From CAZEHS01 sp964649745 (GTDB taxonomy: Bacteria; Bacillota; Clostridia; Peptostreptococcales; Acidaminobacteraceae): a DNA stretch of 64,000 bases. The notes under the pieces are model-generated. The model saw nothing but the letters and a program-made list of their open reading frames with translations. It was not told the DNA's origin and ran no database searches. Location of the stretch: positions 173,458 to 237,457 of the forward strand of contig CAZYQI010000001.1 of assembly GCA_964649745.1 (NCBI GenBank), read 5' to 3'. A program made the position numbers and the translations under genes. Of this stretch, positions 1 to 7,072 are shown piece by piece (positions within the stretch are counted from its first letter, which is position 1; each line of letters starts with the position of its first letter).

Positions 1-1211
1 TCCAAGGGCAGGGAGCCGCCCCCCACCTCGGATTCCCCATCAACCAGGTGAGATGCACCCGCATAGGGCTCTTTATCCAGAAGCCGCTTCAGCTTCCTCG
101 CTTTTTTGGTGAGGTCCTCTTTATTGGCCGTCAGCATCCGCAGGGTAGGAATCTCCGCCAGGGCCAGTTCTTCATCAAGATATAGCTTCAGGGTGGATTC
201 CAGCAGGGCTAGGGTCATCTTGTCCACCCGCAGGGCCCGGGTAAGCTGATTTTTTTTCATGGCGTCAATATAGCGTTTTTTGCCCAAGATAATACCCGCC
301 TGAGGCCCGCCCAGCATCTTATCCCCGCTGAAGGTGACCACATCGGCGCCCCCCCGAAGGCTTTCGCTGACGGTGGGCTCCTTTGTCAGTCCGTATTTTG
401 AAAGGTCCAGGAGGCTTCCGGAGCCCAGATCCTCCATAACAGGGACCTTCAGGTCGTTCCCCAGCTTAACCAGGTCCTCGATGCTGATTTCCTGAACAAA
501 TCCTAAAACCCTGAAATTGCTGGTATGCACCTTCAACAGAACCCCGGTCTGCTCGGTTACAGCATCCTTGTAATCCTTCAGATGGGTTTTGTTGGTGGTC
601 CCCACCTCAATCATCTTGGCGCCACTGGCTTCCATTACCGATGGAATGCGGAAGCTTCCGCCGATTTCAACCAGCTGCCCCCGGGATATGACGGCTTCCT
701 TGCCGGAGGCCAGGGTTGAAAGCGCCAGCATCACCGCTGCCGCATTGTTGTTCACCACCAGGGCCGCCTCCGCTCCGGTGAGCCGGCAGAGGATATCCTC
801 CACATGGCTGTAGCGGGTGCCCCGTTTTCCGGTATCCAAATCGAACTCCAGATTGGAATAACGGCCTGAAATCTCCGACAGATGCTCCAGAATAGAGGGC
901 GCCGCCAGGGATCGGCCCAGATTGGTGTGTATCACAACACCGGAGGCGTTGATCACCCGTTTCAGATGGTCGCCGAAAATCCGTTCCAGCCGCGTGGCAA
1001 TCAACACAGCCAATTGATCCGGATCAATCACCACTGTTTCCGCAGCGTCATCATCCATGTTCTTGATACGGATCCGGAGGGCGTCCAGCTCCTCCCGCAC
1101 GGCATCTACAACGGCACTGCGGGGAAATAAATCCTGCAGCATCAACACCTGCTCATTCACCAGCAATTCATCCACCTTTGGGATGCTGCTGTATAGTTTT
1201 TTCTTATTCAA
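1..1211 (-). CDS. selA: L-seryl-tRNA(Sec) selenium transferase, C-terminus cut by window edge
   Basis: SelA is the PLP enzyme that converts seryl-tRNA(Sec) to selenocysteyl-tRNA(Sec) with selenophosphate. About 403 codons are visible. The frame opens with a TTG start at 1211, seven bases or so after a GGGGGGAG ribosome site; the nearby ATG at 1230 is out of frame and stops after eight codons. The N-terminal text KLYSSIPKVDELL, the segment VINASGVVIHTNLGRS, the middle NNNAAAVMLAL and the PLP-lysine motif SGDKMLGGPQAG (lysine codon near 318-320) are typical of the family. SelA is normally about 460 residues, so roughly 60 C-terminal residues lie beyond the left edge. selD lies just upstream on the same strand, but a terminator and a separate promoter stand between them, so selA is probably transcribed on its own. 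selB and selC may lie to the left (inference). Confidence 0.95.
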   Translation of the reverse strand, partial: MNKKKLYSSIPKVDELLVNEQVLMLQDLFPRSAVVDAVREELDALRIRIKNMDDDAAETVVIDPDQLAVLIATRLERIFGDHLKRVINASGVVIHTNLGRSLAAPSILEHLSEISGRYSNLEFDLDTGKRGTRYSHVEDILCRLTGAEAALVVNNNAAAVMLALSTLASGKEAVISRGQLVEIGGSFRIPSVMEASGAKMIEVGTTNKTHLKDYKDAVTEQTGVLLKVHTSNFRVLGFVQEISIEDLVKLGNDLKVPVMEDLGSGSLLDLSKYGLTKEPTVSESLRGGADVVTFSGDKMLGGPQAGIILGKKRYIDAMKKNQLTRALRVDKMTLALLESTLKLYLDEELALAEIPTLRMLTANKEDLTKKARKLKRLLDKEPYAGASHLVDGESEVGGGSLPL

Positions 1212-1243
1212 AAGGGCTCCCCCCAATCATCAGTTTCACACCT

Positions 1244-1272
1244 ATTATAGCACAGCCAAAAGGTTCTAAGCA
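1244..1272 (-). promoter_or_regulatory. Probable selA promoter
   Basis: A perfect TATAAT (1249 to 1244 on the minus strand) lies 33 bases upstream of the selA TTG start. The hexamer 17 bases further upstream is TGCTTA, a weak match to TTGACA. The site follows the terminator-like hairpin at 1281-1310, consistent with independent initiation. Confidence 0.5.
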
Positions 1273-1280
1273 CCGCAAAA

Positions 1281-1310
1281 GCATAAAAGCCGCCCCTTTC
1301 GGAACGGCTT
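1281..1310 (-). terminator. Terminator-like hairpin between selD and selA
   Basis: Minus-strand stem AAGCCG/CGGCTT with a GAAA-containing inner loop is followed by TTTTATGCTTTT. The plus-strand reading has no U-run, so it should act on transcripts coming from selD. Confidence 0.55.
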
Positions 1311-1326
1311 ATTGCGTAAGTCTTTT

Positions 1327-1462
1327 GCCACGGATAACACGGATTGACACGGATAGATTATCTCATCCCATAGCAGCAGGAAAAATCGGCTTCCACTATA
1401 TATTTTCATTTTAATAAGAATAATCCGATATTAAATCCGTGTGCATCCGTGTTATCCGTGGC
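1327..1462. repeat. Foldback repeat with 28-bp inverted termini, MITE-like
   Basis: The left end (1327-1354) and the right end (1435-1462) are inverted copies that agree at 26 of 28 positions. Each end is built from three tandem copies of the word ATCCGTG (or its complement CACGGAT), so the ends are themselves short direct repeats. The 80-bp middle is AT-rich and holds no coding frame. No clear target duplication is seen. It sits in the gap between selD and selA. Words of the ATCCGTGT type occur as dispersed repeats in many genomes, from memory; mobility is an inference. Confidence 0.6.
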
Positions 1463-1478
1463 CATTACTATCTTTATT

Positions 1479-2522
1479 CTATTGCACCTTCAGATAATGC
1501 TCCTGCTTTTCTTCCACTCTTCCCACCACGGCATAGGCTGTTTTCATTCCCTTGGCCAGACCTTCCATCAGGGCGTCCAGCCGCTCTTCCGGAAGGGCGA
1601 TCAACAGGCCCCCGGAGGTTTGTGGATCCGCGAGAACATCCCTGAGATTTTCCGGCACCGCCGGATTCCACCATACGTCATTCCCCGCGAAGGCCGCGTT
1701 TCGGTAGGCTCCCGCCGGTATAATCCCCATACTGGCATAGTCCAGGGCCCCCGGAAGAATGGGCAGGGCGGCGGAATCGAGGACCATGGTCACGTCACTT
1801 CCCTTGGCCATTTCAAGCACATGGCCCAGGAGGCCGAAGCCGGTGATATCCGTACATGCATTGGGCCGCAGAGGGATCATCACCTCCGCTGCATAATCGT
1901 TCAGGGTTGACATGGAAACGTATGCGGCTTCGCTTTCCGTCTCCGTGACAAGCTCGGCCTTCATGGCCGTATTGAGTATCCCGGTTCCCAGTGGCTTTGT
2001 GAGCACCAGCACGTCACCGGGCTTTGCGCCGCAGTTGGCCAGTACCTGGTCAGGATGCACGGTTCCCATAACGGACAGCCCGTATTTGGGCTCGTTGTCC
2101 TCAACGGAATGGCCCCCAAGAAGCACCGCTCCGGCCTCCTTGATCTTATCCGCTCCCCCTCGGAGTATCTCTCCCAAGACAGAGGGATCCAGGCAATTGG
2201 GGAAGCATACGATATTCAGGGCCAATACGGGCTTTCCGCCCATGGCATATACATCGCTCAGTGAATTGGCGGCGGCCACCTGGCCGAACCGATAAGGATC
2301 ATCCACCACCGGAGTGAAGAAATCCAGGGTCTGAATCACTGCCAGATCGTCGGTCAGTTTGTATACTGCCGCATCATCAGAGGTTTCCAGACCCACCAGT
2401 ACATTGGGGTCGTAAAAAGTCGGTAGATTGCGCAGAACCAGCGCCAGGGTCTCCGGCCCGATCTTAGCGGCTCACCCGGCGCTCTGCGTCATTTGTGTCA
2501 GTTTGATATCCGATGCAGTCAT
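1479..2522 (-). CDS. selD: Selenide, water dikinase with in-frame UGA (selenocysteine)
   Basis: SelD makes selenophosphate from selenide and ATP, the selenium donor for SelA. The full frame starts at ATG 2522, seven bases after GAGGAGGTGAG, and runs 347 residues only if the TGA at 2474-2472 (codon 17) is read through. The text around it, TQSAG-U-AAKIG, matches the family's glycine-rich active-site loop where Cys or Sec precedes the essential lysine (K20 here). After the UGA the frame continues without break through VGLETSDDAAVYK, DFFTPVVDDPYRFGQVAAANSLSD (given here in part), GGHSVEDNEPKYG and ADPQTSGGLL, all family motifs. An annotation that starts at the next ATG (2396) would lose the catalytic residue. 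The gene lies upstream of selA; a hairpin after the UGA may be the SECIS element. Sec in SelD is known from other bacteria and archaea. Confidence 0.95.
2434..2474 (-). promoter_or_regulatory. UGA (Sec) codon and candidate bacterial SECIS hairpin
   Basis: The Sec codon is at 2474-2472. About 20 bases on, the mRNA can form a short stem from AGACC (2452-2448) and GGTTCT (2439-2434) with one bulged U and a G-containing loop. Bacterial SECIS elements lie inside the coding region at about this distance and often need a bulged U and an apical G. The exact fold is my inference; overlapping alternative pairings exist. Confidence 0.5.
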
Positions 2523-2569
2523 GCCCTCACCTCCTCAAAACAGTTTAACACACAGAGGAGCACCCCGCA

Positions 2570-3199
2570 TCACAGCTTTACATCATTTTTTATCTGCTCG
2601 AACTTTTTATCTCCGATCCCCGGTACGTTTTTCAGCTCCTCCAGGGTTTTAAATCCGCCCTGAGTTTTTCGGTAGTCCATGATCTTCTGAGCGGTCTTTT
2701 CCCCAATGCCATCCAACTGCATCAGCGCTTCTAAGGACCCGTTATTGATGCTTACAGGCAAGCCTGCGGGAGCCTTGGCCGGAGATCTGGATTTTGGAAT
2801 TTCTGAAGCAATGCCGGAAGCCGCAGCCCCCTTTTCGTAGATAACAATCTGCTGACCATCCGTAATCTGCTCCGCAAGGTTAACGCTGACCATGTCTGCC
2901 TTCTCGGAAAAACCACCGGCCTGCTGAAGGGCGTCGTTAACTCTGCTTCCCTTGGTCAGACTGAATACTCCCGGTTTTTTCACGGCTCCGCATACATAAA
3001 CCGTTACGGTTTCAGGTTCAACCGCTACGGCTGATGCTGTACTTACTGCCGGTTCCGGAGGACTTTCCTCTCCTTTTTCATGGGCCATCGGAAGCAATGT
3101 GCCCCGGGACTCTATCCAACCGGATACACCGTTATAACCCGCAATAAGCCCCAGAACCAGTAATGCCAGTACCCATTTGCGCTCAAGGAACGCCATCAT
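2570..3199 (-). CDS. comEA: ComEA-like helix-hairpin-helix DNA-binding protein
   Basis: ComEA proteins are membrane-anchored DNA receptors for transformation. The ATG at 3199 is preferred because GGGAAGGGCGG stands before it; a longer frame to 3283 has no such site. The 209-residue product has one N-terminal membrane segment (about residues 8-23), a low-complexity linker, an SLBB beta-grasp domain (about 63-122, with VYVCGAVKKPGVF), a second linker, and two helix-hairpin-helix motifs with DGIG (163-166) and PGIG (193-196). Domain order and length match Gram-positive ComEA. The usual comEB and comEC partners are not next to it, so the name is by architecture rather than by context. It is divergent from the dacF-like gene; promoters for both lie in the shared gap. 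Confidence 0.85.
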   Translation of the reverse strand: MMAFLERKWVLALLVLGLIAGYNGVSGWIESRGTLLPMAHEKGEESPPEPAVSTASAVAVEPETVTVYVCGAVKKPGVFSLTKGSRVNDALQQAGGFSEKADMVSVNLAEQITDGQQIVIYEKGAAASGIASEIPKSRSPAKAPAGLPVSINNGSLEALMQLDGIGEKTAQKIMDYRKTQGGFKTLEELKNVPGIGDKKFEQIKNDVKL

Positions 3200-3232
3200 G
3201 ATCCGCCCTTCCCTAATCATACATATGATATC

Positions 3233-3261
3233 ATTGTATATATCATATCCTATATATGCAA
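3233..3261 (-). promoter_or_regulatory. Promoter for the comEA-like gene
   Basis: TTGCAT (3261 to 3256) and TACAAT (3238 to 3233) are separated by exactly 17 bases, 34 bases upstream of the chosen start. The surrounding sequence is very AT-rich, which raises the chance of accidental matches. Confidence 0.5.
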
Positions 3262-3332
3262 GTATATGTAATTTTTTATACATCTTTCATCTTCGACTAG
3301 GGGTCTTATGGCATTGCACTTTTTCATGGTCT

Positions 3333-3361
3333 TTCATACCTGAGGGGTTTCCTGTTATAAT
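3333..3361 (+). promoter_or_regulatory. Promoter for the dacF-like gene
   Basis: TTCATA and a perfect TATAAT are spaced 17 bases apart, about 50 bases upstream of the ATG at 3410. Confidence 0.6.
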
Positions 3362-3409
3362 ACTTCTGAGCATTAATACCCATCACTCAATAAATCCTGG
3401 AGAATAACC

Positions 3410-4741
3410 ATGCACCCATTCAGAATATTCCTGTCTGCGATACTCAGTGCTTCAATCCTTGCCTCTCCCATTGCTTTTGCTGCTGCACCCACTCCTGAAA
3501 CCATCATCGGAGCAGGTGCTGTTCTGATGGATCAGACCACCGGCCAGATGCTGTTCGATAAAAGCGGCAGTGTACCCATGTTTCCCGCCAGCACCACCAA
3601 GGTACTTACCGCACTGATTATCCTTGAAGATACCCCCCTTACCGACCTTGTGACCATCGACGCCCGAACCCCCTTTACCGATGGCAGCCGGATCTATCTG
3701 ATTGAAGGAGAGCAGGTTACTGTTGAGCAGCTTCTTTATGCCATGCTGCTGCCCTCTGCCAACGATGCCGCCGTTGCCTTGGCCAAGTATCATTCCGGCA
3801 CCCTAGAGGCCTTCAGTCAGGTGATGAACCAGCGGGCCAAATCTCTTGGGGCAACCCACAGCGTTTTTCAAAACCCCAGCGGCCTCCCGGATCCCAAGCA
3901 TGTCACATCCGCCAGGGATCTGGCTCTTATCGCCGGTAAGGCCATGGAGAATCCAACCTTCCGTAAGATCGTAAGCACCACGGCCTACGACCTGCCACCC
4001 ACCAACAAGCAGCCTGAAGTACGGCATCTCCACAACGGCAACCGGCTGCTCTTCGGTACCGGATGGCGCAACCGTATTGTGATCAACAATCAAAATCTTG
4101 ATATTAAATGGGAGCTTGCCGACGGCATCAAAACCGGATATACCACCGCCGCCCGACAATGTATCATTTCCTCGGCATCCAGGGATGGCCGTCGTGTGAT
4201 AGCCGTAATCCTAAAATCCGAAGGAAAGGATATCTACAAGGATGCACGGATCCTGCTACAGCACGGTCTTGATGATTATAAGAACGCTGTCGTTGTTAAG
4301 AAGGACCAGCCCTTGGGAGATATGTCCTTCGGCGATGACGACCTGCAGATCCCTGTCTATGCGGCAGAGGACAAATCCGCCACACTCCCTGCCAACACAG
4401 AACTTGGTGCAACGGAGCCCCGGCTGGTTCCTAAGGAGGCTTTGGCGCTGCCGATTGAAGACGGCCAGATTGTCGGGTCCGCTGTGTATACCCTGCCGGA
4501 TCAGTTGACCGTTACCGTTCCTGTAAAGGCCGCCTCCGATATGACGGACTCCATACTCCCCCAGGGTGTTTTCAATTTGTTTTCCGGAATGCTGCCTGTC
4601 TTCGGCTATGCCATTAAGGCTCTCGGCGCGGTCATTCTGCTCTTCTTCCTCTGGCGTTGCAGCGTCACCTGGAAACGCCTGCAAAAAAGAAAACGTCTGC
4701 AGCAGCTCAAAGGCCGTGCAGAACGTGAACGATCACTATGA
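3410..4741 (+). CDS. D-alanyl-D-alanine carboxypeptidase (DacF/PBP5 type)
   Basis: This is a penicillin-binding protein of the serine peptidase S11 family that trims the terminal D-Ala of peptidoglycan pentapeptides outside the membrane. The 443-residue product has a signal peptide (1-25, cleavage after AFAAA), the three active-site motifs STTK (61-64), SAN (116-118) and KTG (241-243), a C-terminal beta-rich domain (PBP5 C-type, about 275-385) and a C-terminal membrane segment near 395-413 with a basic tail. The ATG follows a weak GGAGAATAACC site. It has its own promoter. The stop codon directly abuts that of the convergent Nudix gene. In spore formers such enzymes (DacF, DacB) act in cortex formation; the window does not say which role applies. 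Confidence 0.95.
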   Translation: MHPFRIFLSAILSASILASPIAFAAAPTPETIIGAGAVLMDQTTGQMLFDKSGSVPMFPASTTKVLTALIILEDTPLTDLVTIDARTPFTDGSRIYLIEGEQVTVEQLLYAMLLPSANDAAVALAKYHSGTLEAFSQVMNQRAKSLGATHSVFQNPSGLPDPKHVTSARDLALIAGKAMENPTFRKIVSTTAYDLPPTNKQPEVRHLHNGNRLLFGTGWRNRIVINNQNLDIKWELADGIKTGYTTAARQCIISSASRDGRRVIAVILKSEGKDIYKDARILLQHGLDDYKNAVVVKKDQPLGDMSFGDDDLQIPVYAAEDKSATLPANTELGATEPRLVPKEALALPIEDGQIVGSAVYTLPDQLTVTVPVKAASDMTDSILPQGVFNLFSGMLPVFGYAIKALGAVILLFFLWRCSVTWKRLQKRKRLQQLKGRAERERSL

Positions 4742-5131
4742 TCAGGAATGTGTCGGCTGTGTAAGCCGCTCTACAAAGCCCATATCGGAGGGTACGAAAT
4801 CATAATCCATCAATTTATTCAGCGGCACCCACCGGGCAGCATCGTGCTCGTGGAGGGTGACAGTGCCTTCAACGATCCGGGCCCTGTAGCCGTTCAGATG
4901 AAGAACCGCCGTTTGCAGGGAAAAGGTATACTCCCCAAAGAAACCGGTTATCTCTATCTTCACGCCCATTTCTTCCTGAAGCTCCCGTATCAAACAGTCC
5001 TCCGGCGTTTCACCCGGCTCCATCTTCCCTCCGGGAAATTCCCATAACCCCGCCAGCTTATGGGTGCTTTCCTTCTGAGCAATCAAAACCTTGTCCTGAT
5101 CCATAATGATGGCTGCCGTCACTTCGATCAT
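4742..5131 (-). CDS. Nudix hydrolase, MutT-like
   Basis: A 129-residue (deoxy)nucleoside triphosphate pyrophosphohydrolase of the MutT type, likely sanitising 8-oxo-dGTP or a similar oxidised nucleotide. The Nudix box is complete: G35, E41, then R49-E50 and E53-E54, G56 and a hydrophobic residue. The start at 5131 is chosen because GGGAGG lies seven bases before it; the longer frame to 5167 lacks a site. The N-terminal strand IEVTAAIIMDQDKVLIAQK and WEFPGGK are typical of MutT. Substrate cannot be told from sequence alone. It faces the carboxypeptidase gene tail to tail. Confidence 0.88.
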   Translation of the reverse strand: MIEVTAAIIMDQDKVLIAQKESTHKLAGLWEFPGGKMEPGETPEDCLIRELQEEMGVKIEITGFFGEYTFSLQTAVLHLNGYRARIVEGTVTLHEHDAARWVPLNKLMDYDFVPSDMGFVERLTQPTHS

Positions 5132-5251
5132 ATATACCCTCCCGTTATCCGAATTTTCGGAACACATCCCAATCTTACTAAATTTCGCTGTTCGTGTCGG
5201 ATATCCTGCCTAATGAAAAACTTTCATGATTAAATGTCTGAATACTGCAAA

Positions 5252-5286
5252 GAAGGAGCACGCGCTTTTGCGTACTCCTTTTTTTA
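5252..5286. terminator. Terminator downstream of the rhodanese gene, possibly bidirectional
   Basis: A stem from AAGGAG (with inner ACGC) to GCGT and CTCCTT around a TTTT loop. The plus strand has a run of seven T after the stem; the minus strand ends in CTTCTTTG. It is placed to stop minus-strand transcripts of the lipoprotein gene. Confidence 0.7.
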
Positions 5287-5309
5287 ATTTCTCCTAAAAA
5301 ACAAAAGGG

Positions 5310-6365
5310 TTATTTTTTAGCCGGATCTCCCACCTGTACAGGAAGGCTCTTGTCCATTTCCCACATGTACCATCCGCCATCGTAAAGCGTGATGTTTTCC
5401 CAGCCCTGCATATAAGCCATCAGCCAGGGAACGGTGGCACGCCAGCCGGTTCCGCAATAGAAGCTGTTTACGGTATCCTTGGTTATCCCCTGTTCTGCCC
5501 ACATCTTCTCTACATCGGCAAATTTCTTGAAGGTTCCGTCCGCATTCAGGTACCCGTCTTCTTCGTTGCCGCCGTTCACGTCGTGGCCCCATACAGCACC
5601 CTTCGGCTCACCGGCGCCCTTGATATAGTCATAGCCGCTGGTTTCTCCAGTAAACTCTTTCCAGCTGCGGATACTGATCAGCTTGAAGTTTGCAGTCTTT
5701 TGGGCTTCCAGTACATCCTTGGGTGTTGCCAGTACATATTCCGGATGCTTTGGAATTTCAACACCGAAGTCCGTTACGGCAACCGGCAGGTTCTCCTTTG
5801 TTTCTGTAGCAATTCCGGCACCTTTCCAGGCTGTGAGACCGCCATCCAACAGGCGCACATCCTCCACCCCTGCCCAGAGAAGTGCAAATGCAACACGGGC
5901 TGCGCCGGAATCACCCGGCTGGTTACCGTACACGATAACGGTGCTGTCGCTGGTGATCCCCGCAGCCAGCAGGGTTTCCTTCACATGGTCAACGGGGCCC
6001 AGATTCCAGAAGTTAGCCTCTGTTTCAATATTATCCGTATTGAAGTGATAGGCACCGGGGATATGTCCTGCTTTGTAATCATCTGAGGTTGGGCCCCAAG
6101 ATGCCTCCAGAACGATGAATTTGCTGTTGTCATAGGTTTCTGCGGCTCTGCCGTTGATAACCGCATCCACCCATTGGGGAGAAACCAGCAGCTGACCTTT
6201 AGGGGCCTTTGCCCAATCATTTGTATTGGTGGGTACTGCCTTTACTTCCGTAGACGGTGTCTGTTCCGGTGCCGGAGCCGTTTCCTGCTTGGGAGTGCTG
6301 CAGGCTGCGGAAAGGGCCATTACTGCAATCAGCAGAAATGACAATGCACTTTTCTTTCTTAACAT
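5310..6365 (-). CDS. Rhodanese-domain lipoprotein (thiosulfate sulfurtransferase type)
   Basis: A 351-residue sulfurtransferase held on the outer face of the membrane. The lipobox ALSAA-C places the lipidated cysteine at residue 22, followed by a Pro/Thr/Glu-rich spacer. Two tandem rhodanese domains follow (about 58-190 and 212-345). The first has YGNQPGDSG where the active loop should be and lacks cysteine, so it is probably structural. The second has the catalytic loop CGTGWR with Cys304. This two-domain layout is that of SseA-like thiosulfate or 3-mercaptopyruvate sulfurtransferases; the loop cannot decide between them with confidence. The ATG has the site AGAGAGGAAAT. It is divergent from the small membrane protein at 6566. 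Confidence 0.9.
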   Translation of the reverse strand: MLRKKSALSFLLIAVMALSAACSTPKQETAPAPEQTPSTEVKAVPTNTNDWAKAPKGQLLVSPQWVDAVINGRAAETYDNSKFIVLEASWGPTSDDYKAGHIPGAYHFNTDNIETEANFWNLGPVDHVKETLLAAGITSDSTVIVYGNQPGDSGAARVAFALLWAGVEDVRLLDGGLTAWKGAGIATETKENLPVAVTDFGVEIPKHPEYVLATPKDVLEAQKTANFKLISIRSWKEFTGETSGYDYIKGAGEPKGAVWGHDVNGGNEEDGYLNADGTFKKFADVEKMWAEQGITKDTVNSFYCGTGWRATVPWLMAYMQGWENITLYDGGWYMWEMDKSLPVQVGDPAKK

Positions 6366-6412
6366 GGTATTTCCTCTCTTTTCGATTAGTCTAGCGTTCT
6401 TTTGCCAGAGTT

Positions 6413-6442
6413 ATTCTATCCCTCAGCCCCGGCTGTGTCCAA
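6413..6442 (-). promoter_or_regulatory. Promoter for the rhodanese lipoprotein gene
   Basis: TTGGAC (6442 to 6437) and TAGAAT (6418 to 6413) with an 18-base spacer, about 48 bases upstream of the ATG. Confidence 0.5.
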
Positions 6443-6565
6443 TCAGAGTATTAAATAGTGAGCGTGCCAATATTCGAATTTTTAATACAGTTATCCCGTC
6501 ATGTGCATCCAATACCGTGTACAATACATATGACAATCTATGAATACGTAACTACCGGAGGGTTT

Positions 6566-6997
6566 ATGAATACAACAACACGTTTTCTGGTGGCGATCCA
6601 GGGGCTGATACTGTCCGGCGCCTGGATGCTTGAATACCTCAGTGGGCGATACATGGGAATCATGCGAAGTGTGCTTTACAGAAATCGATTGTGGGAATCC
6701 GTCTGGCCCATGGAAAGCATCACATTCATTGCAGCCTGTTTCCTGTTGCTGATTGCGGCAGGATCCGCGGGAATGACCCTCGCCCCGTTTATTAGACATC
6801 GGCATATCCGACCCGAGAGCTGGGCTTCGCCTCTTGTCCTGACGCTGATGGCTTCCGGCACTGCCGGATTCATACTGCTAAGGAGCACTGACAGCGTCAG
6901 AACCTACTATATCGTTATTCTGCTGCTGTTGTTGGCAACCGCAGTTCAGGGATTCCTGGCGCTGCGGTCCTTGGAACGCCGCTCAAAGGGCAGGTAA
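6566..6997 (+). CDS. Small four-segment membrane protein, unknown function
   Basis: I do not recognise the family. The start at 6566 follows CCGGAGGGTTT, a strong site; a longer frame to 6458 has none. The 143-residue product has four likely membrane segments (about 5-24, 51-76, 88-105 and 112-133) with short basic loops such as RHRHIR and a basic C-terminal tail ERRSKGR, which suggests the tail is cytoplasmic. No catalytic motif is seen. It is followed at once by a shared terminator and is convergent with the chemotaxis receptor gene, so it is probably a single-gene unit. Confidence 0.7.
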   Translation: MNTTTRFLVAIQGLILSGAWMLEYLSGRYMGIMRSVLYRNRLWESVWPMESITFIAACFLLLIAAGSAGMTLAPFIRHRHIRPESWASPLVLTLMASGTAGFILLRSTDSVRTYYIVILLLLLATAVQGFLALRSLERRSKGR

Positions 6998-7025
6998 CGA
7001 ACGCTGCATTCCCCCAAAATAGAAA

Positions 7026-7054
7026 TGAGCCGGCAGCGTTTGCCGGCTCATTTT
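7026..7054. terminator. Bidirectional terminator
   Basis: A 10-bp perfect stem TGAGCCGGCA/TGCCGGCTCA around a five-base loop, with TTTTAT on the plus side and TTTCTAT on the minus side. It lies between two convergent genes and should serve both. Confidence 0.85.
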
Positions 7055-7072
7055 ATACTCATAAAATAACCA

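Noticed and set aside
1449..1910. 153-codon plus-strand frame (and nearby plus frames to 2652)
   Set aside because: Antisense to selD; the selD frame has full family motifs.
2472..2474. selD as a frame-broken pseudogene because of the TGA
   Set aside because: The TGA is exactly at the active-site Cys/Sec position, the rest of the frame is intact, and selA is adjacent, so selenocysteine is the better reading.
5600..6086. Plus-strand frames of 121 and 167 codons
   Set aside because: Antisense to the rhodanese lipoprotein gene.
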